From: Ascoidea rubescens DSM 1968
Lineage: Eukaryota; Ascomycota; Saccharomycetes; Ascoideales; Ascoideaceae
Direction of reading: 5' to 3'
Length of the DNA: 64,000 nucleotides
Assembly: GCF_001661345.1 (NCBI RefSeq)
Contig: NW_017962913.1
Location: 3,024,903-3,088,902 of the forward strand
This document shows positions 19,395-30,223 of the stretch, in pieces (position 1 is the first letter of the stretch; each line of letters begins with the position of its first letter). The notes beneath the pieces were generated by a model that was not told the origin of the DNA, did no database searches, and saw only the letters and a program-made list of their open reading frames with translations. Position numbers and translations under genes: made by a program.

Positions 19395-20682
19395 TAGAAA
19401 ACTTCTCAAAATAAAATTTTGATTTGGAATTGTTTGCAAATTAATTATAAAACTCTTATGAACTTCTTATAAATCAATAATAGATGTTGCTCTACTCTCC
19501 TAATTAGGGTTTTGGTATTATTTCATATATTTTTCTTTGTATTTTTTGTTTAGGGTTATTTTTACTATTGTTTTTCTTATATTTGTTTTGTTGTGTTTCT
19601 CATTTCTATTTTTATTATTCTTTGATGTAATTTTTTTTTTTCCACTAAATTATCAATGATACTTACAAGAAGGTTACCACGTTATGGGTCAAATTTTCAT
19701 CACAGCTATTTTCACTTTTCTTTTTAACTCATTTTCATGCTCGTCTTAAAAAACTGTTCTCACACTGGCTACTCATTCAACTCCATTTACATAGGCATAA
19801 TTCTTGACAGAAATTGATAGAAATACACATCCTCTCTGCATCAAAAATGTAAGACCTTCTAAGACCAGCTCTCAGCCAATCTGGCTCAACCTCTCGTATT
19901 CGCCTCTTATCCCACTCCATACTCTTTAGGTGTTGCTCAGGTCCTGCTTAGCATGCCCATATTGTATGTTCACATTGTTTGCTCAGAGTGCATGTTTCAA
20001 TTGTATGCATTTTATATTTAGCAGTGAGATTCCAATTAACCTCTGTACGATTCGATGAAGGGATTTGCCCCAACATGCCTTGGTCCAACACTGCCTTTCC
20101 ACACTCCAAAGAAACTTCTCTCCAACGCCAATAGTCTGATCGAACAAAGTCAGAAGAACACACTAAACAACAAACCGAAGATGGAAGAGCTGCTCTAAAG
20201 ACCTCCTAACTGCTGTTTTGCCATAGAAGACAAAAGACCTAGCGATTCGCTTATAAAGAGACAACCTACAGCACTTTGTCGTTGATACACTCAGCTGTAA
20301 TCGGTGCAACAGAAGCTACTCCTAACCACTCTTACAATAATTATCCTTTAGACTTGCAACTTGTTTATAATTAGCAGTTTTGCTTTACTGTTTTCAAGCA
20401 CTCTTGGTGGTTTGCCAAAAAAGCTTTACATGTTCAGCTAGATATTCTAAGTTCATTCTGCCATCAAACCTCGACATACATTCTGTTTAATTACGAGGAA
20501 GACATAGGAGGAGTGAATAACTGTCGTGTGAAAAAAATATTATTTCGTATATCAAATATTTCTATCTACCAAGATAGTCTTCTTCCTGTTTTATATATAG
20601 CCATTCATATATTCCCTTTTCTACTATCTCTTTGCTGTGCTAAAATTGGTTGCAATTTGCTTCTATTGGTCTGTTGTGAACA
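19395..20682. other. Intergenic region, no gene recognised
   Basis: The first ~250 bp are T-rich 3' flank. About 19840-20320 is less A+T-rich and holds only short overlapping frames on the minus strand with no recognisable product. No tRNA B-box or other RNA signature was found. It presumably contains the promoter of the gene at 20683. Confidence 0.4.
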
Positions 20683-23600
20683 ATGTATCACAGTATTGTA
20701 ATCCAGCTTATCCTCCTATTGCTCATTTATTACATATATAGCCAGAAGAAGAGGTACCAAAAGATAATAAATCATTTGGAAACTACAAATAAAGAGTTTT
20801 CCTTAAAGAATACAAACTTGAAGAAAATCAATTTTAATAATTATATTACCATAACCAAAAACTCATATCAAATCACAAAATTAAATTCAAAACTCAATAA
20901 AGTTACAACTAGTTATAATAATCATTTAAATTTCATCTATTCGTCTTTTAAATCAAAATTGAAGCTAATGAATAATTCTTTAACCAAATCTCAAAATACA
21001 ATTCAAAATTTGTTAAATGAAAATAATTTATTAAAATTGAAGTTTGCTCAGTTAAACTCACTAACAACTGATTTAAATGAAAACTTGGTAATTTTATCAA
21101 ATGAAATTTCAAAATCTTCAAACTTGGATAAAATTAATACAAATAACAATATTATTAATAATAAAATTTATGAAAAAATTAATTTAAAACAAATAAATAA
21201 ACCAAGTGGAGAAATTAAATTTGAAAATGAAATTGACAATGAAATGGACGATGAAATAGCCTCTTTATATTTGTCTGGAGATGAATCAAATATATCCATA
21301 AACACAGCTGAAACTAGATCAACTGCTTTCTCTTCTACAAATCATAAACCCAAACTTATAATTATATCTAACAAAAGTTCAAGAAAAAATTCAGATGTTG
21401 AATCTCCTTTGTCTCTTGTTTCAAATACAAATAACCCAAATTACATTAAATTTAATCAGAAAAAACCTCAACTAGAAAATCTTCCTGAAGATGAATCTGT
21501 TCCAATCAACGATGTAAAACCTTTAACTACAATATCAAACTTGAACTCTATTTCAGATTCAAATTTAATTTCAGCTCCAACATCAAATCAACTGCAATAT
21601 CCATTGTCAAATACAACATCAAAGGCTACATTAACTATTGTATCAGACGAACCATCTGGACTAAATAAAAATTTTCCTCCTGCTTCAAATCCCAAGTCAA
21701 TTGAACGATCTTCAAATTCTATATTGAGCTTGGATTTACCAATTTTTAGTAATATTTTTGATCAAAATACAGGGAATACTAATAAAAGTACTGGTAATAA
21801 TATTGACACTAATAACAATTCGGAAAATTCTGGAGTTTTAGTGCAGACAACTACTCAACCTATATACTACCCTAGTCCTAATTTGAATGAAAAAAACAAA
21901 GATTCACTCCATTTTATCAGTTATCCACACTCCTTCAGCAAATCAACACCTGATTTTCATCAATCTGGTAATTCAGTTAATGACATTATCAAGGGACATG
22001 AAAGTATTTGTTCTTCAATTTCAGCCTCAACTATCTCTGATCCTAATTTTTTTAAAAGTAATGTATTGAAAATCAGTGTAATGGAGCCATTATCATCAAC
22101 CGACTCATGGTTTGATATCGATAACAAAAATACTATACATCTTAGGAGCAAAGATTCGATAAGTTCAATTAACCGTTTTAATTCAAAAAATCATAAAATC
22201 ATTTCAAGAGGTAATTCACAGTTATCTCAGTTATCTACATTAAGCAATAGTATATCAAAGTATATGACTTTAACCGATATTAAATTGTTAAACGAAGATG
22301 AATTAAATGAAAATGATAATGCTCTGGAATTCTCCATTGATGTTTTAAAAACATTTGATCAAGTTATTGAAAAATGCAATAGTAAAGAGCGCTTAACAAT
22401 GGGTAAAAATTTTGAAAATAATAAAAGTAAGTTAATTCTGAGTAATGAAATAGATGTTACACAGGAAATTCAAGATTTCATTAATAGTAGCAAGCAATTT
22501 AAAGAGTTTTCAGAATCTGGATTTTTGTTAAATAATTATATCCGCGGCAGCAATATCAATATAAATGAGACTGAAATTGGTAGTGAAGATATTAGTGATG
22601 ATGCAAAAATTGATGCAAAAATTGATGCAAAAATTGATGCAAAAGTTGATGCTAAAATTGATGCTAAAATTGATGCTAAAATTGAAATTAAAGCTGAAAC
22701 TGAAACTGAAACTGACAAAAACCATAAAGTTAGTAAACCTATGGAAAATCATTTATTTAGTATGAACAGCTTCAATTTTTCGGACGAAAATATCAGTAAT
22801 AATCATGGATATAAAGTTGATAATCATTCGACCTTTGGAAGCTCTCTTGGTAATAAAAAACAAAGGAGAGTTTCATTTTTAGCAGCTCCAAAAGTCAATA
22901 TAATACCAGATAATGAGTTTATTAGATATACTAATGATGATTATGAGTATAATTACACCAATAATCATGGGTGCAATCATAATGGTACCAACGACAATAA
23001 TATTATTGTTGGGGATATTGATAGCAATGAAAATAATACAAAGAGATATTCCTTTACGGATATTGATATTAGTAGCCCCGATGAAGTTCAGATCCATTTA
23101 AATAATCAATTAAATATGTTAAAAAAATTTGAGAGTGATAATCATCAAAAAAGCCAATCCCTTTGTTTAGAAGATTTTTTCAATAAAAATAGCGAGGATT
23201 ATGTTAATTATAATATTCCCAAAAGCAATAAATTATTAACCAAAAACAATGCGCAGACGTTAATAACCACCAATGATAAAGCAATGATACTAAGGCAAAA
23301 TAATTATAAGGAGAGAAATGATATTGATAATTTCTTGTTTAATGGGGAAAAAAGTGATAATTCTCATAACTTTAAGGAACTTACACAAAATAGACACAAC
23401 AATTCACGATTATCTTTTAGTTTGAATGAGATCTCTAAATTTTCAAGATTTAGTAGAAACATGGAAACAGTTCAAAACATGACTGAAAATGTGGGAACCA
23501 GTGATAAAAATGGTAATAAGATTCTCAACAATGGTACTGCCAAACTTAGTAAAAAACGAGGGTTACATACTCATCAAAAAACGTTGTCACTTTTTCACGA

Positions 23601-23910
23601 TTTATTACTTATCAGCAAGAAAGGATTGAATGAAAAAGACCAGCCAGTGTCCAGTGAAAAGACAATAGAGGTTGAAAAAGAAAAGGAAAAAAAGAAGGAA
23701 AAGAAACACAGCAGAAGCTCTGAAAATTTGACTAATTTTTTAAAAAAAAACACCAAAAGTAATTCCAATAGCCGTGATGATAGATGTCCTGCAAACAGTA
23801 GAGATAAAATTATGATTAGTAAACCCCAGCTAATGTCAACCACGGTTACTTACAATAATAAGTTGGTTGACCGAGAAAAGATTATGAATATGGGGAGCAA
23901 AACTTGTTGA
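20683..23910 (+). CDS. Unrecognised large protein with N-terminal membrane anchor and coiled coil
   Basis: I do not recognise this 1075-residue protein. A single hydrophobic helix at about 5-20 (IVIQLILLLLIYYIYS) is followed at once by basic residues, suggesting an N-terminal anchor with the bulk in the cytosol. Residues about 25-150 are coiled-coil-like (Lys/Asn/Leu/Ile heptads). The remainder is Ser/Asn-rich and probably disordered. A tetrapeptide repeat (Lys-Ile-Asp-Ala)n is at about 640-668, encoded by a 12-bp tandem repeat, and is followed by an ETETETD run. Two short basic patches look conserved rather than random: KKQRRVSFLAAPKV (about 725) and KKRGLHTHQKTLSLFHDLLL (about 952). A tether or organelle-contact protein is possible but unproven. 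Its length and continuous frame make it a real gene. Confidence 0.7.
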   Translation: MYHSIVIQLILLLLIYYIYSQKKRYQKIINHLETTNKEFSLKNTNLKKINFNNYITITKNSYQITKLNSKLNKVTTSYNNHLNFIYSSFKSKLKLMNNSLTKSQNTIQNLLNENNLLKLKFAQLNSLTTDLNENLVILSNEISKSSNLDKINTNNNIINNKIYEKINLKQINKPSGEIKFENEIDNEMDDEIASLYLSGDESNISINTAETRSTAFSSTNHKPKLIIISNKSSRKNSDVESPLSLVSNTNNPNYIKFNQKKPQLENLPEDESVPINDVKPLTTISNLNSISDSNLISAPTSNQLQYPLSNTTSKATLTIVSDEPSGLNKNFPPASNPKSIERSSNSILSLDLPIFSNIFDQNTGNTNKSTGNNIDTNNNSENSGVLVQTTTQPIYYPSPNLNEKNKDSLHFISYPHSFSKSTPDFHQSGNSVNDIIKGHESICSSISASTISDPNFFKSNVLKISVMEPLSSTDSWFDIDNKNTIHLRSKDSISSINRFNSKNHKIISRGNSQLSQLSTLSNSISKYMTLTDIKLLNEDELNENDNALEFSIDVLKTFDQVIEKCNSKERLTMGKNFENNKSKLILSNEIDVTQEIQDFINSSKQFKEFSESGFLLNNYIRGSNININETEIGSEDISDDAKIDAKIDAKIDAKVDAKIDAKIDAKIEIKAETETETDKNHKVSKPMENHLFSMNSFNFSDENISNNHGYKVDNHSTFGSSLGNKKQRRVSFLAAPKVNIIPDNEFIRYTNDDYEYNYTNNHGCNHNGTNDNNIIVGDIDSNENNTKRYSFTDIDISSPDEVQIHLNNQLNMLKKFESDNHQKSQSLCLEDFFNKNSEDYVNYNIPKSNKLLTKNNAQTLITTNDKAMILRQNNYKERNDIDNFLFNGEKSDNSHNFKELTQNRHNNSRLSFSLNEISKFSRFSRNMETVQNMTENVGTSDKNGNKILNNGTAKLSKKRGLHTHQKTLSLFHDLLLISKKGLNEKDQPVSSEKTIEVEKEKEKKKEKKHSRSSENLTNFLKKNTKSNSNSRDDRCPANSRDKIMISKPQLMSTTVTYNNKLVDREKIMNMGSKTC
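22601..22684 (+). repeat. 12-bp tandem repeat encoding (KIDA)n
   Basis: About seven copies of a unit close to ATTGATGCAAAA. The last three copies use GCT instead of GCA for Ala, so the array has begun to diverge at synonymous sites. The unit length is a multiple of three, so copy-number change keeps the frame. Confidence 0.85.
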
Positions 23911-24357
23911 ATATCTACAACAATTCATTTGGTTGCTGTTTTTTAGCATCAAAGAAAATTTGGGGTTTGGATGAAGATTTTGGTATGGTCAAATTCAAAA
24001 CAATTGAACAACTGCTTAATTTAAGTAAAGCAGTCGGCTTTTAGATTTCATTAATAGTTTGGGACCTGTAGGAAAATGAAAGGGTATTTTAATTAACAAG
24101 TTAATATCTTAATGCAATTAATAGCTTAGATTATTGTATGGTATTTCATTTATATATCTTAAGGATATTACCTTTTTTCTCCAGAATGCCCATTCGATTC
24201 AGAATGATTAATTTTTGTTCTCTTTCTCTCAATTTTCGGATCAACAAGGTGTGGTAGGGGAAGAAGTAGGTGTATTTAGTTGCAAGTAGGGAGGGAATAC
24301 CGTATATATAAGAGATTGACCGCAAAAGAAGAACTATAGCAATGGTACTTTTTGAAA

Positions 24358-24390
24358 ATGCGGGGCTATGTATAAATATGCGGGGCTATG
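24358..24390 (+). repeat. 13-bp direct repeat
   Basis: ATGCGGGGCTATG occurs at 24358-24370 and again at 24378-24390, separated by TATAAAT. The G+C-rich unit stands out from the surrounding A+T-rich DNA. Confidence 0.7.
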
Positions 24391-24688
24391 AAACCGTTAG
24401 ATTTTGCTGCTATGGCCTGTAAATGGTTGGTACCACTTTGGATCTATTCTGTTTTTGATACTAATCTCTTTTTCCAGAGGATAGTTAGGATATTAAGATT
24501 TGCAACGAAAATTCTTTGCAGCAGCTCTAGAAAGTTGATAACAGTAAATGCTGGACTTGCATGGTGTAAGGCACTCGGATCTCTGAACTCGATTGCCACA
24601 GACGATCTAGCACATGCTGCCAGTCTGTCCCCGTGATTTCTAGGGCTTGGTTCGGGCTCGATGGTCGAAGAAAAAGAAAAGAATAATT

Positions 24689-24900
24689 TGTTGTTTTCAG
24701 TTTCGTCAAGCGAACGGAACTTGGTCCGACTATTTATAGCAAAACTTATCCGTATTTCGGATACGGATAGGAAATGTACGGATAGGATAAGCAATCCGCA
24801 CGGGCTCTACCCCAGGCCCCCTATAAAAGGGGTCTGGGACCCTCGATTCCTTCGTTTGTACCTCTACACCTTAACACAATATTATGGATTCGCTACAACA
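24689..24900 (+). mobile_element. Possible solo LTR (Ty3-like termini)
   Basis: This 212-bp segment begins TGTTGT and ends ACAACA, an inverted terminal hexamer of the kind that bounds Ty3/sigma-type LTRs. Inside are a TATTTATA motif, nested TCCGTA/TACGGA inverted repeats (24745-24791), and a TATAAAA box in the loop of a G+C-rich dyad (24811-24838), as in a U3/R promoter. No primer-binding site, no gag/pol and no exact 5-bp target duplication are seen: the flanks read TAATT and ATAAC. It may be an old solo LTR or simply an unusual promoter-like region. Confidence 0.35.
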
Positions 24901-26525
24901 ATAACAATTTGCTAAACCGTTTAATTATTGTTGATCAATCATTTTCATTATATAGCCATACTATTAATTATCTATTTATTAAAATTAATATTTCGTATTG
25001 ATCACAATATAGCATTTATTTTGTTTTATTCAATAACATTAGAAACTAACTCGTGACTTACTCGAAGTTTACGAAAAGAATGAGCAAGTTGCACATTAAG
25101 AGGTTTTTGTTTAGATGAGAATAAGTTTTATAGGAAGTTCCAAAGAAATTGAACGTTAAGAATCAGCGGAAATAAATAAAAGTATAATGAAGACAGATTA
25201 AAATTCAACACATAACAGAGATATAAAGAATAAACGACCGAAGCATAACAAAATGAGTTTAATAATACATTTAGATTAGCCTCCAAAGAAGAGAATTGTA
25301 AAAATAATGTAGACAGGCTTGCCAAAAAAGCCAAAGGCTGAGAGAAAAGGAAATTAAAACGAAAGAGATATTCCTCAAAGATTGAAGCAGATTAAGTTTA
25401 AATTTTAGTCTAAACTAAACGTTTCCCTCCATTGAGCGTAGCTAATGAAAAGAAAACCGATAAAGTTGAGACACCAGCAAAATCGGAAAAGAAAGGTTCT
25501 GGCGATCTGGCTGTTTTGTTGAGCATGGACACCAATCCTCGCTCTGGGCTAGCGATCTGCGTTTGTGCAGCTTCTGAGGCTGGAAAGCCCCCTTAAAGCC
25601 CATACAACAAACACCTCAAACACCACAAGCACCAAAAAGAGTCTCCACGAGTAGCCCATGTGTCATTTTGACAGAAGCAGAGATTGCTTGTTCTGTCTGC
25701 TTGTGACCCCTCGCTGACCTAGGCTAGCGTTGAAACTTAAAGGGCTCACGTGACACCGGCTCCGGGACCATTTGTCCGTTTGCGCGCGTTGATCACTGCG
25801 GAGATGCATGGGACAGCAGGGCATGGCGTGCCTCTGGCTCGGAGTCTGTGCTGCAAACCAGATTGAGCAGGGGCTTATGTCCCGGTAGCACGGGTGGAGG
25901 GTAAGTGCCAGAGAGTGATGTGGGTTTATTTCTGCTTTTTCTCAACAAGCAATTTATTTAGAGATGAATGAGCGGACTGAGTAAATGAATGATTGCTCTG
26001 GAGTGTCAAATCGGTTAGCAATTGCACTTTATGGTTAGTATGGCAATTAGAATTTAGGATTATAATTGCAATTGTAAAGACAATTTCAATTTGTGTTTGT
26101 AGATCATCTTATTAATTGCATTTGTGAGTTGAAATGTATATTGTGTATATTTCTCAGTTGCTGCGATATAAAAACATCCTTTCTTTCTCTTCTCTTTATC
26201 TTTAAATTCTGCTTTTCCAATTACTCATCAAGCAATAATTATCGTTTTAGTCTAATCCAGTATCCTTTATCAGTTTAATTTTTCCAGTCTAGTTCTCTCT
26301 CATTCGCCCTCTTTTGGTTTATTCTAACTCACTTTAATTAATCTCACTTCAGTTTTAATTCAATTACGTTTCGCCAATCTGATCTTTTCCTTGAAAAAAA
26401 TCAAATTTTCCTAATTAATCTGGTTGTTTAACCTCCAATTATCAGTTTATTCTATTTCATTTTTTTGATTTTTTGATTTTTTAATTTTTTTATTTTCTGG
26501 CTAGTATTTTACTCTATTAAATTAG

Positions 26526-26570
26526 TTATTTATTTATTATTTATTATTTATTATTTATTATTTATTATTT
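26526..26570 (+). repeat. 7-bp microsatellite (TTATTTA)n
   Basis: About six head-to-tail copies of a TTATTTA unit lie in the 5' flank of the kinase gene. Confidence 0.8.
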
Positions 26571-26812
26571 GTCATTTATCACTGATTATTATTTTGTTAT
26601 CTCTTATCTTCAAATTTCAAAAAGAAAAATTTTCACTTTCTGCATCATCCTATAAATATTTCATCTTCTACCCAAGCATCTTCTTCTCTTTTTTCTTCCC
26701 TTCTTTTTCAAAACCAGAATTTAACTCTCAAGTTTATTCAACTATATTAACTAGTTTTCATAACGGCAACATCTTATTTATTTGTTTACTTAATAACTCT
26801 CATCACCCGTCA

Positions 26813-28219
26813 ATGAATATCAATCAGCTCTATACCCCTCCATCATCCACCTCTGTCTCTGTTTCAGCGATGCCCTCCACTGTCTTACCTATTCAACTTC
26901 CCTTCAAACTATTAATTCCAAACAACAACAACAACAACATCAACAACATCAACATCAACAACAACATCAACACACCCACTAACAACATCAATATCAACAC
27001 TAACATCAACCACAACAATCTTACCTCCATAATCTCACAAAACACCGTCTCTTCCTTGTCTTCTGTTTCCTCAATCAACTCATCTTTCACCGACCAATCA
27101 AGCACCACCATCCAATCTCCAATCTCTCTTTCCTCTCCAACCACCTCTTTAAACTCTTTTAAAGATGACCCTCCTTATTCCTATTCCTCAATTCCAAACC
27201 AGCCTTCATTGAACTCGAATCTCATTTCAAATCAATCCTTAATACTCAACCCAAACCACTATAAATTAATCATTGATTTCGAAAATGGCTACTTGGGTCA
27301 AGGCTCAATCTCCACTGTTTACTCGGCTACCCTTGTCAACATCCTTCAAAACAATCTGCTAACTCAAGTTGCCATAAAGTTGCCAATCAATGAGAGAATT
27401 AATAAAAAATTTAATTCGGAGGCTCTAATTTTAAACACTCTATCCAACTACTATCTCTCTTCTCAAGCTAATAATAACAACATTAATAATAACAACATTA
27501 ATATTAACAACATTAATATTAACTTCCCTTTTATTAAATTTTTTGGCATTTATCAATTATTCAAAAAGGATTACCCTCCAATTCGCTTAAACAAATTTAG
27601 AAATGCTCTATTATTAGAAAAATGTCCTCTGGATTTGTCAAATTTAATTGATAACATTACTTTTTCCCCAAACTACGAATTATTCATCTCAAATACCTCC
27701 TGGTGGAATTTGGTCAACCAACTATTCAAAGGTCTCCTAATCCTAAGAAAACTAAACATCATTCATTGCGATTTGAAAACTTCAAATGTCCTCATCTCTA
27801 ATGACACCCAATTAAACTTCAAAATCACTGATTTCTCTTCAGCTTGCTTTAACGACGCCTCCCTACTTAACAATCCTCAAACAACCCTCCAATTCTCTGC
27901 TCCTGAATTATTATCAAACCCTCCCTCTTTACCTACTTTTAAATCAGATCTATATTCTGTTGGGTTGATCTTACTCCACGCTGCAATTGGTAAAGAACCG
28001 TATTACGACCTATTACTCAGCTCAAACATCAACTCAATCCAATTAATTAACTGGATCAGAAAAGGCAACGTTTTAAGATTAATCGACCATGATACTTATC
28101 ATAAATTCTTCTCCAATAACAAAAAGGCTGAATACCTATTAAAATTAATCCTACAGGATCGTCTTGATCTTTTTGAAATTATTCAAAAAATGAACTTTAA
28201 CTTTTCCTATACTATATAA
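26813..28219 (+). CDS. Divergent protein kinase (possibly Isr1-like)
   Basis: The protein has 468 residues from the first in-frame ATG at 26813; the open frame upstream has no ATG. An Asn/Ser/Thr-rich N-terminus of ~150 residues precedes a kinase fold. The glycine loop LGQGSISTVYSA is at ~157-168, VAIK (Lys ~189) follows, then the catalytic loop HCDLKTSN (318-325), the metal-binding DFS (340-342) and SAPELL in place of the APE motif. The catalytic Lys, Asp and Asn are present, but HRD is HCD and DFG is DFS. A short Asn tract is inserted between the N-lobe strands. Within yeasts the HCDLKTSN-type loop reminds me of Isr1, but this is weak; activity may be normal or reduced. Confidence 0.72.
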   Translation: MNINQLYTPPSSTSVSVSAMPSTVLPIQLPFKLLIPNNNNNNINNININNNINTPTNNININTNINHNNLTSIISQNTVSSLSSVSSINSSFTDQSSTTIQSPISLSSPTTSLNSFKDDPPYSYSSIPNQPSLNSNLISNQSLILNPNHYKLIIDFENGYLGQGSISTVYSATLVNILQNNLLTQVAIKLPINERINKKFNSEALILNTLSNYYLSSQANNNNINNNNININNININFPFIKFFGIYQLFKKDYPPIRLNKFRNALLLEKCPLDLSNLIDNITFSPNYELFISNTSWWNLVNQLFKGLLILRKLNIIHCDLKTSNVLISNDTQLNFKITDFSSACFNDASLLNNPQTTLQFSAPELLSNPPSLPTFKSDLYSVGLILLHAAIGKEPYYDLLLSSNINSIQLINWIRKGNVLRLIDHDTYHKFFSNNKKAEYLLKLILQDRLDLFEIIQKMNFNFSYTI

Positions 28220-30223
28220 TAAAAAAAACCAAAAAAGTTTGTTTTTTTTAACTTTCTTCTTTAATTTTATTAATTTTATTAATTTTATTAATTTTGTTTT
28301 TTGTACTGTGTTTTTATTATGTTTTTCTACTGATCTCTATTTAGATCTTATCCTCTAGTTTGTTTTGCTATATTGTTGTTTTTTTTTGTCTTTTGCTTTT
28401 AGTTGTTCCTATACGATTACCTGATTGCATTGTTGGTCTACCTACAATTTTCATTCTATACTCTATACTTTATACTCTCCAAACCACATTCGCATAGAGT
28501 ATTTAGTATTCTAAATAGTTATTAACGTCTTTTAATCGATCATTGCATCTTTCGCTTTTATTTTGTTTCCTAATATCCAACTTCTAATTTTAGTTTTACT
28601 CATATTTTTAGCTTTGTTTCTTTTATCTATATTATATTATCATCTTATTTAATAAATTCAATTGAAATTATTCATTTTAGTCAATTATCTCTATTGGCGG
28701 TTAATCAATTATACTTTAGTCCCTTAATACAAATATCGAACTCTTTAGCAGTTAAACCATCGCCAATCCTACCATTTCTGCCAAATTTACCAATATCAAA
28801 CTAAATTCTATCCACAGTACACACCAACAATAGAATTATGTTCAATCAGTTCCCTTGCCTTTTCTTTTTTTTTTTTACTTTACTTTTCTTTTCTTTCCGT
28901 TTCAATAGTAATTACCGGAATCTTCGTCGAGTACAATACAATATTTCGTATCTTTTCCCGAAATCCGTCAAGTTACCCTGTCCCGGCTTCCCCAACACTA
29001 TTATTATTACTCCGGAGGTGTAATTTCGATTAAGCGCTCAGCTGCAACTCATTGCTCAACATTGCTTATATATTGTACATCCAACAATTTCAAAAATAGA
29101 CACTTATGAAATGACTAATCTCATAAAAGATTCATTTTTGTCCAATTACTATTTTAAATATAAACTAAAATGTCATAACGAAAAAATTTATAAAGCTCAA
29201 AAACCTAAAGAAAATTTATATTAACAAAACCCAAAATAAAAAAATTAAAAAAAAACAAAAAACAAAAGATGCTGAAGAATCGTTTTCAAAAATCAAACCA
29301 CCATGTTTCATTGAATTCAAAAATAAAATAACAAAATGCTTTAATATCTTTAAAAAGAAGTTGTTTTATTCAGTTTACTTTGCAATAGCAACATATTTCT
29401 TAGAAAACAACATTGAAAATACTGCTTGTTGATAGTAATGGTGCTTTCAAAAGCCTATTTAGGAAGTTTTCTCGACATTTAAGACCTCCCAAACACCGTT
29501 TTCTTATTTGTGTACCTAATGAGTATTTCCCATTGGCTGGCAAAAATAAACCCTCTGAAAATGGATCTGATTTCTTCAAGGGTCTCGGAGTGGTTCAGAA
29601 TCATTTTGTATGCTTTGGTTGAAATGTTTGGTGCTGACATAAGCTAGGATCGAAGCTTGAACACTTACCCGCCAATCATCGACCCCAAAATGGGTTCTGA
29701 GATAGCAAGTTTTATTTAGCTAATTTACATTGAAATTGTTTCAACAGAAAAGATTCAAGAAAAGTGTTATCAACAAATGATAGTTTTATAATTGGAGTTG
29801 TTAAGCTTTGGGAGCTCATTATCGTAGTAGTATGATCAAGCTATTTGTATTTATTTTCAATCATTAGAACCTGATCTGATCTTGACGTTGAGATCAGTAA
29901 GTTCTTTGTTGCTACTTGCTCTTTTGGTCATCTTATCTCCGCATCACAAATAGGAAATTGGAAATTATTTTTGAGATCTCGATCTTTTGGACCACAGATC
30001 AATTCAATGATCCACAAAATTTCTCGGTTACTTATACATTATTAATCACTAGTATGAAACATTTTTTTTATCACTCGTCATGAATTTTTATATCCCAGGG
30101 TTTTTTTAATATTGTTCCTCACTATAAAACTATTTCATTTTACCGTCGGCAGTCTTTTTTTTTGTTTTTACTTACTATTACTTTCATTTAAGCTCATTAT
30201 TAAATTAATCTTGTGGGGAAAGA
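28220..30223. other. Intergenic region, nothing recognised
   Basis: This 2-kb A+T-rich stretch opens with a 9-bp (AATTTTATT) repeat at about 28262-28296. Frames of 61 and 69 codons (28838-29023, 29413-29622) have no recognisable product. A 7-bp inverted repeat, CTGATCT (29876-29882) with AGATCAG (29891-29897), lies about 330 bp before the transporter start. No RNA gene seen. Confidence 0.4.

Larger units (their letters stand above)
23911..26812. other. Long intergenic region upstream of the kinase gene
   Basis: This 2.9-kb stretch has no convincing gene. It holds a 13-bp direct repeat at 24358-24390, an LTR-like segment at 24689-24900, a G+C-rich block at about 25500-25900 with a CACGTG E-box near 25747 and several CCCCT/AGGGG (stress-element-like) motifs, and a 7-bp microsatellite near 26526-26570. 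The few frames of 60-116 codons overlap one another on both strands and match nothing I know. Confidence 0.4.

Noticed and set aside
24388-24794. Frames of 82 (+) and 116 (-) codons next to the LTR-like segment
   Set aside because: They overlap on opposite strands, match no known protein, and include the LTR-like DNA.
29413-29622. 69-codon frame
   Set aside because: Short, isolated and without any recognisable motif.
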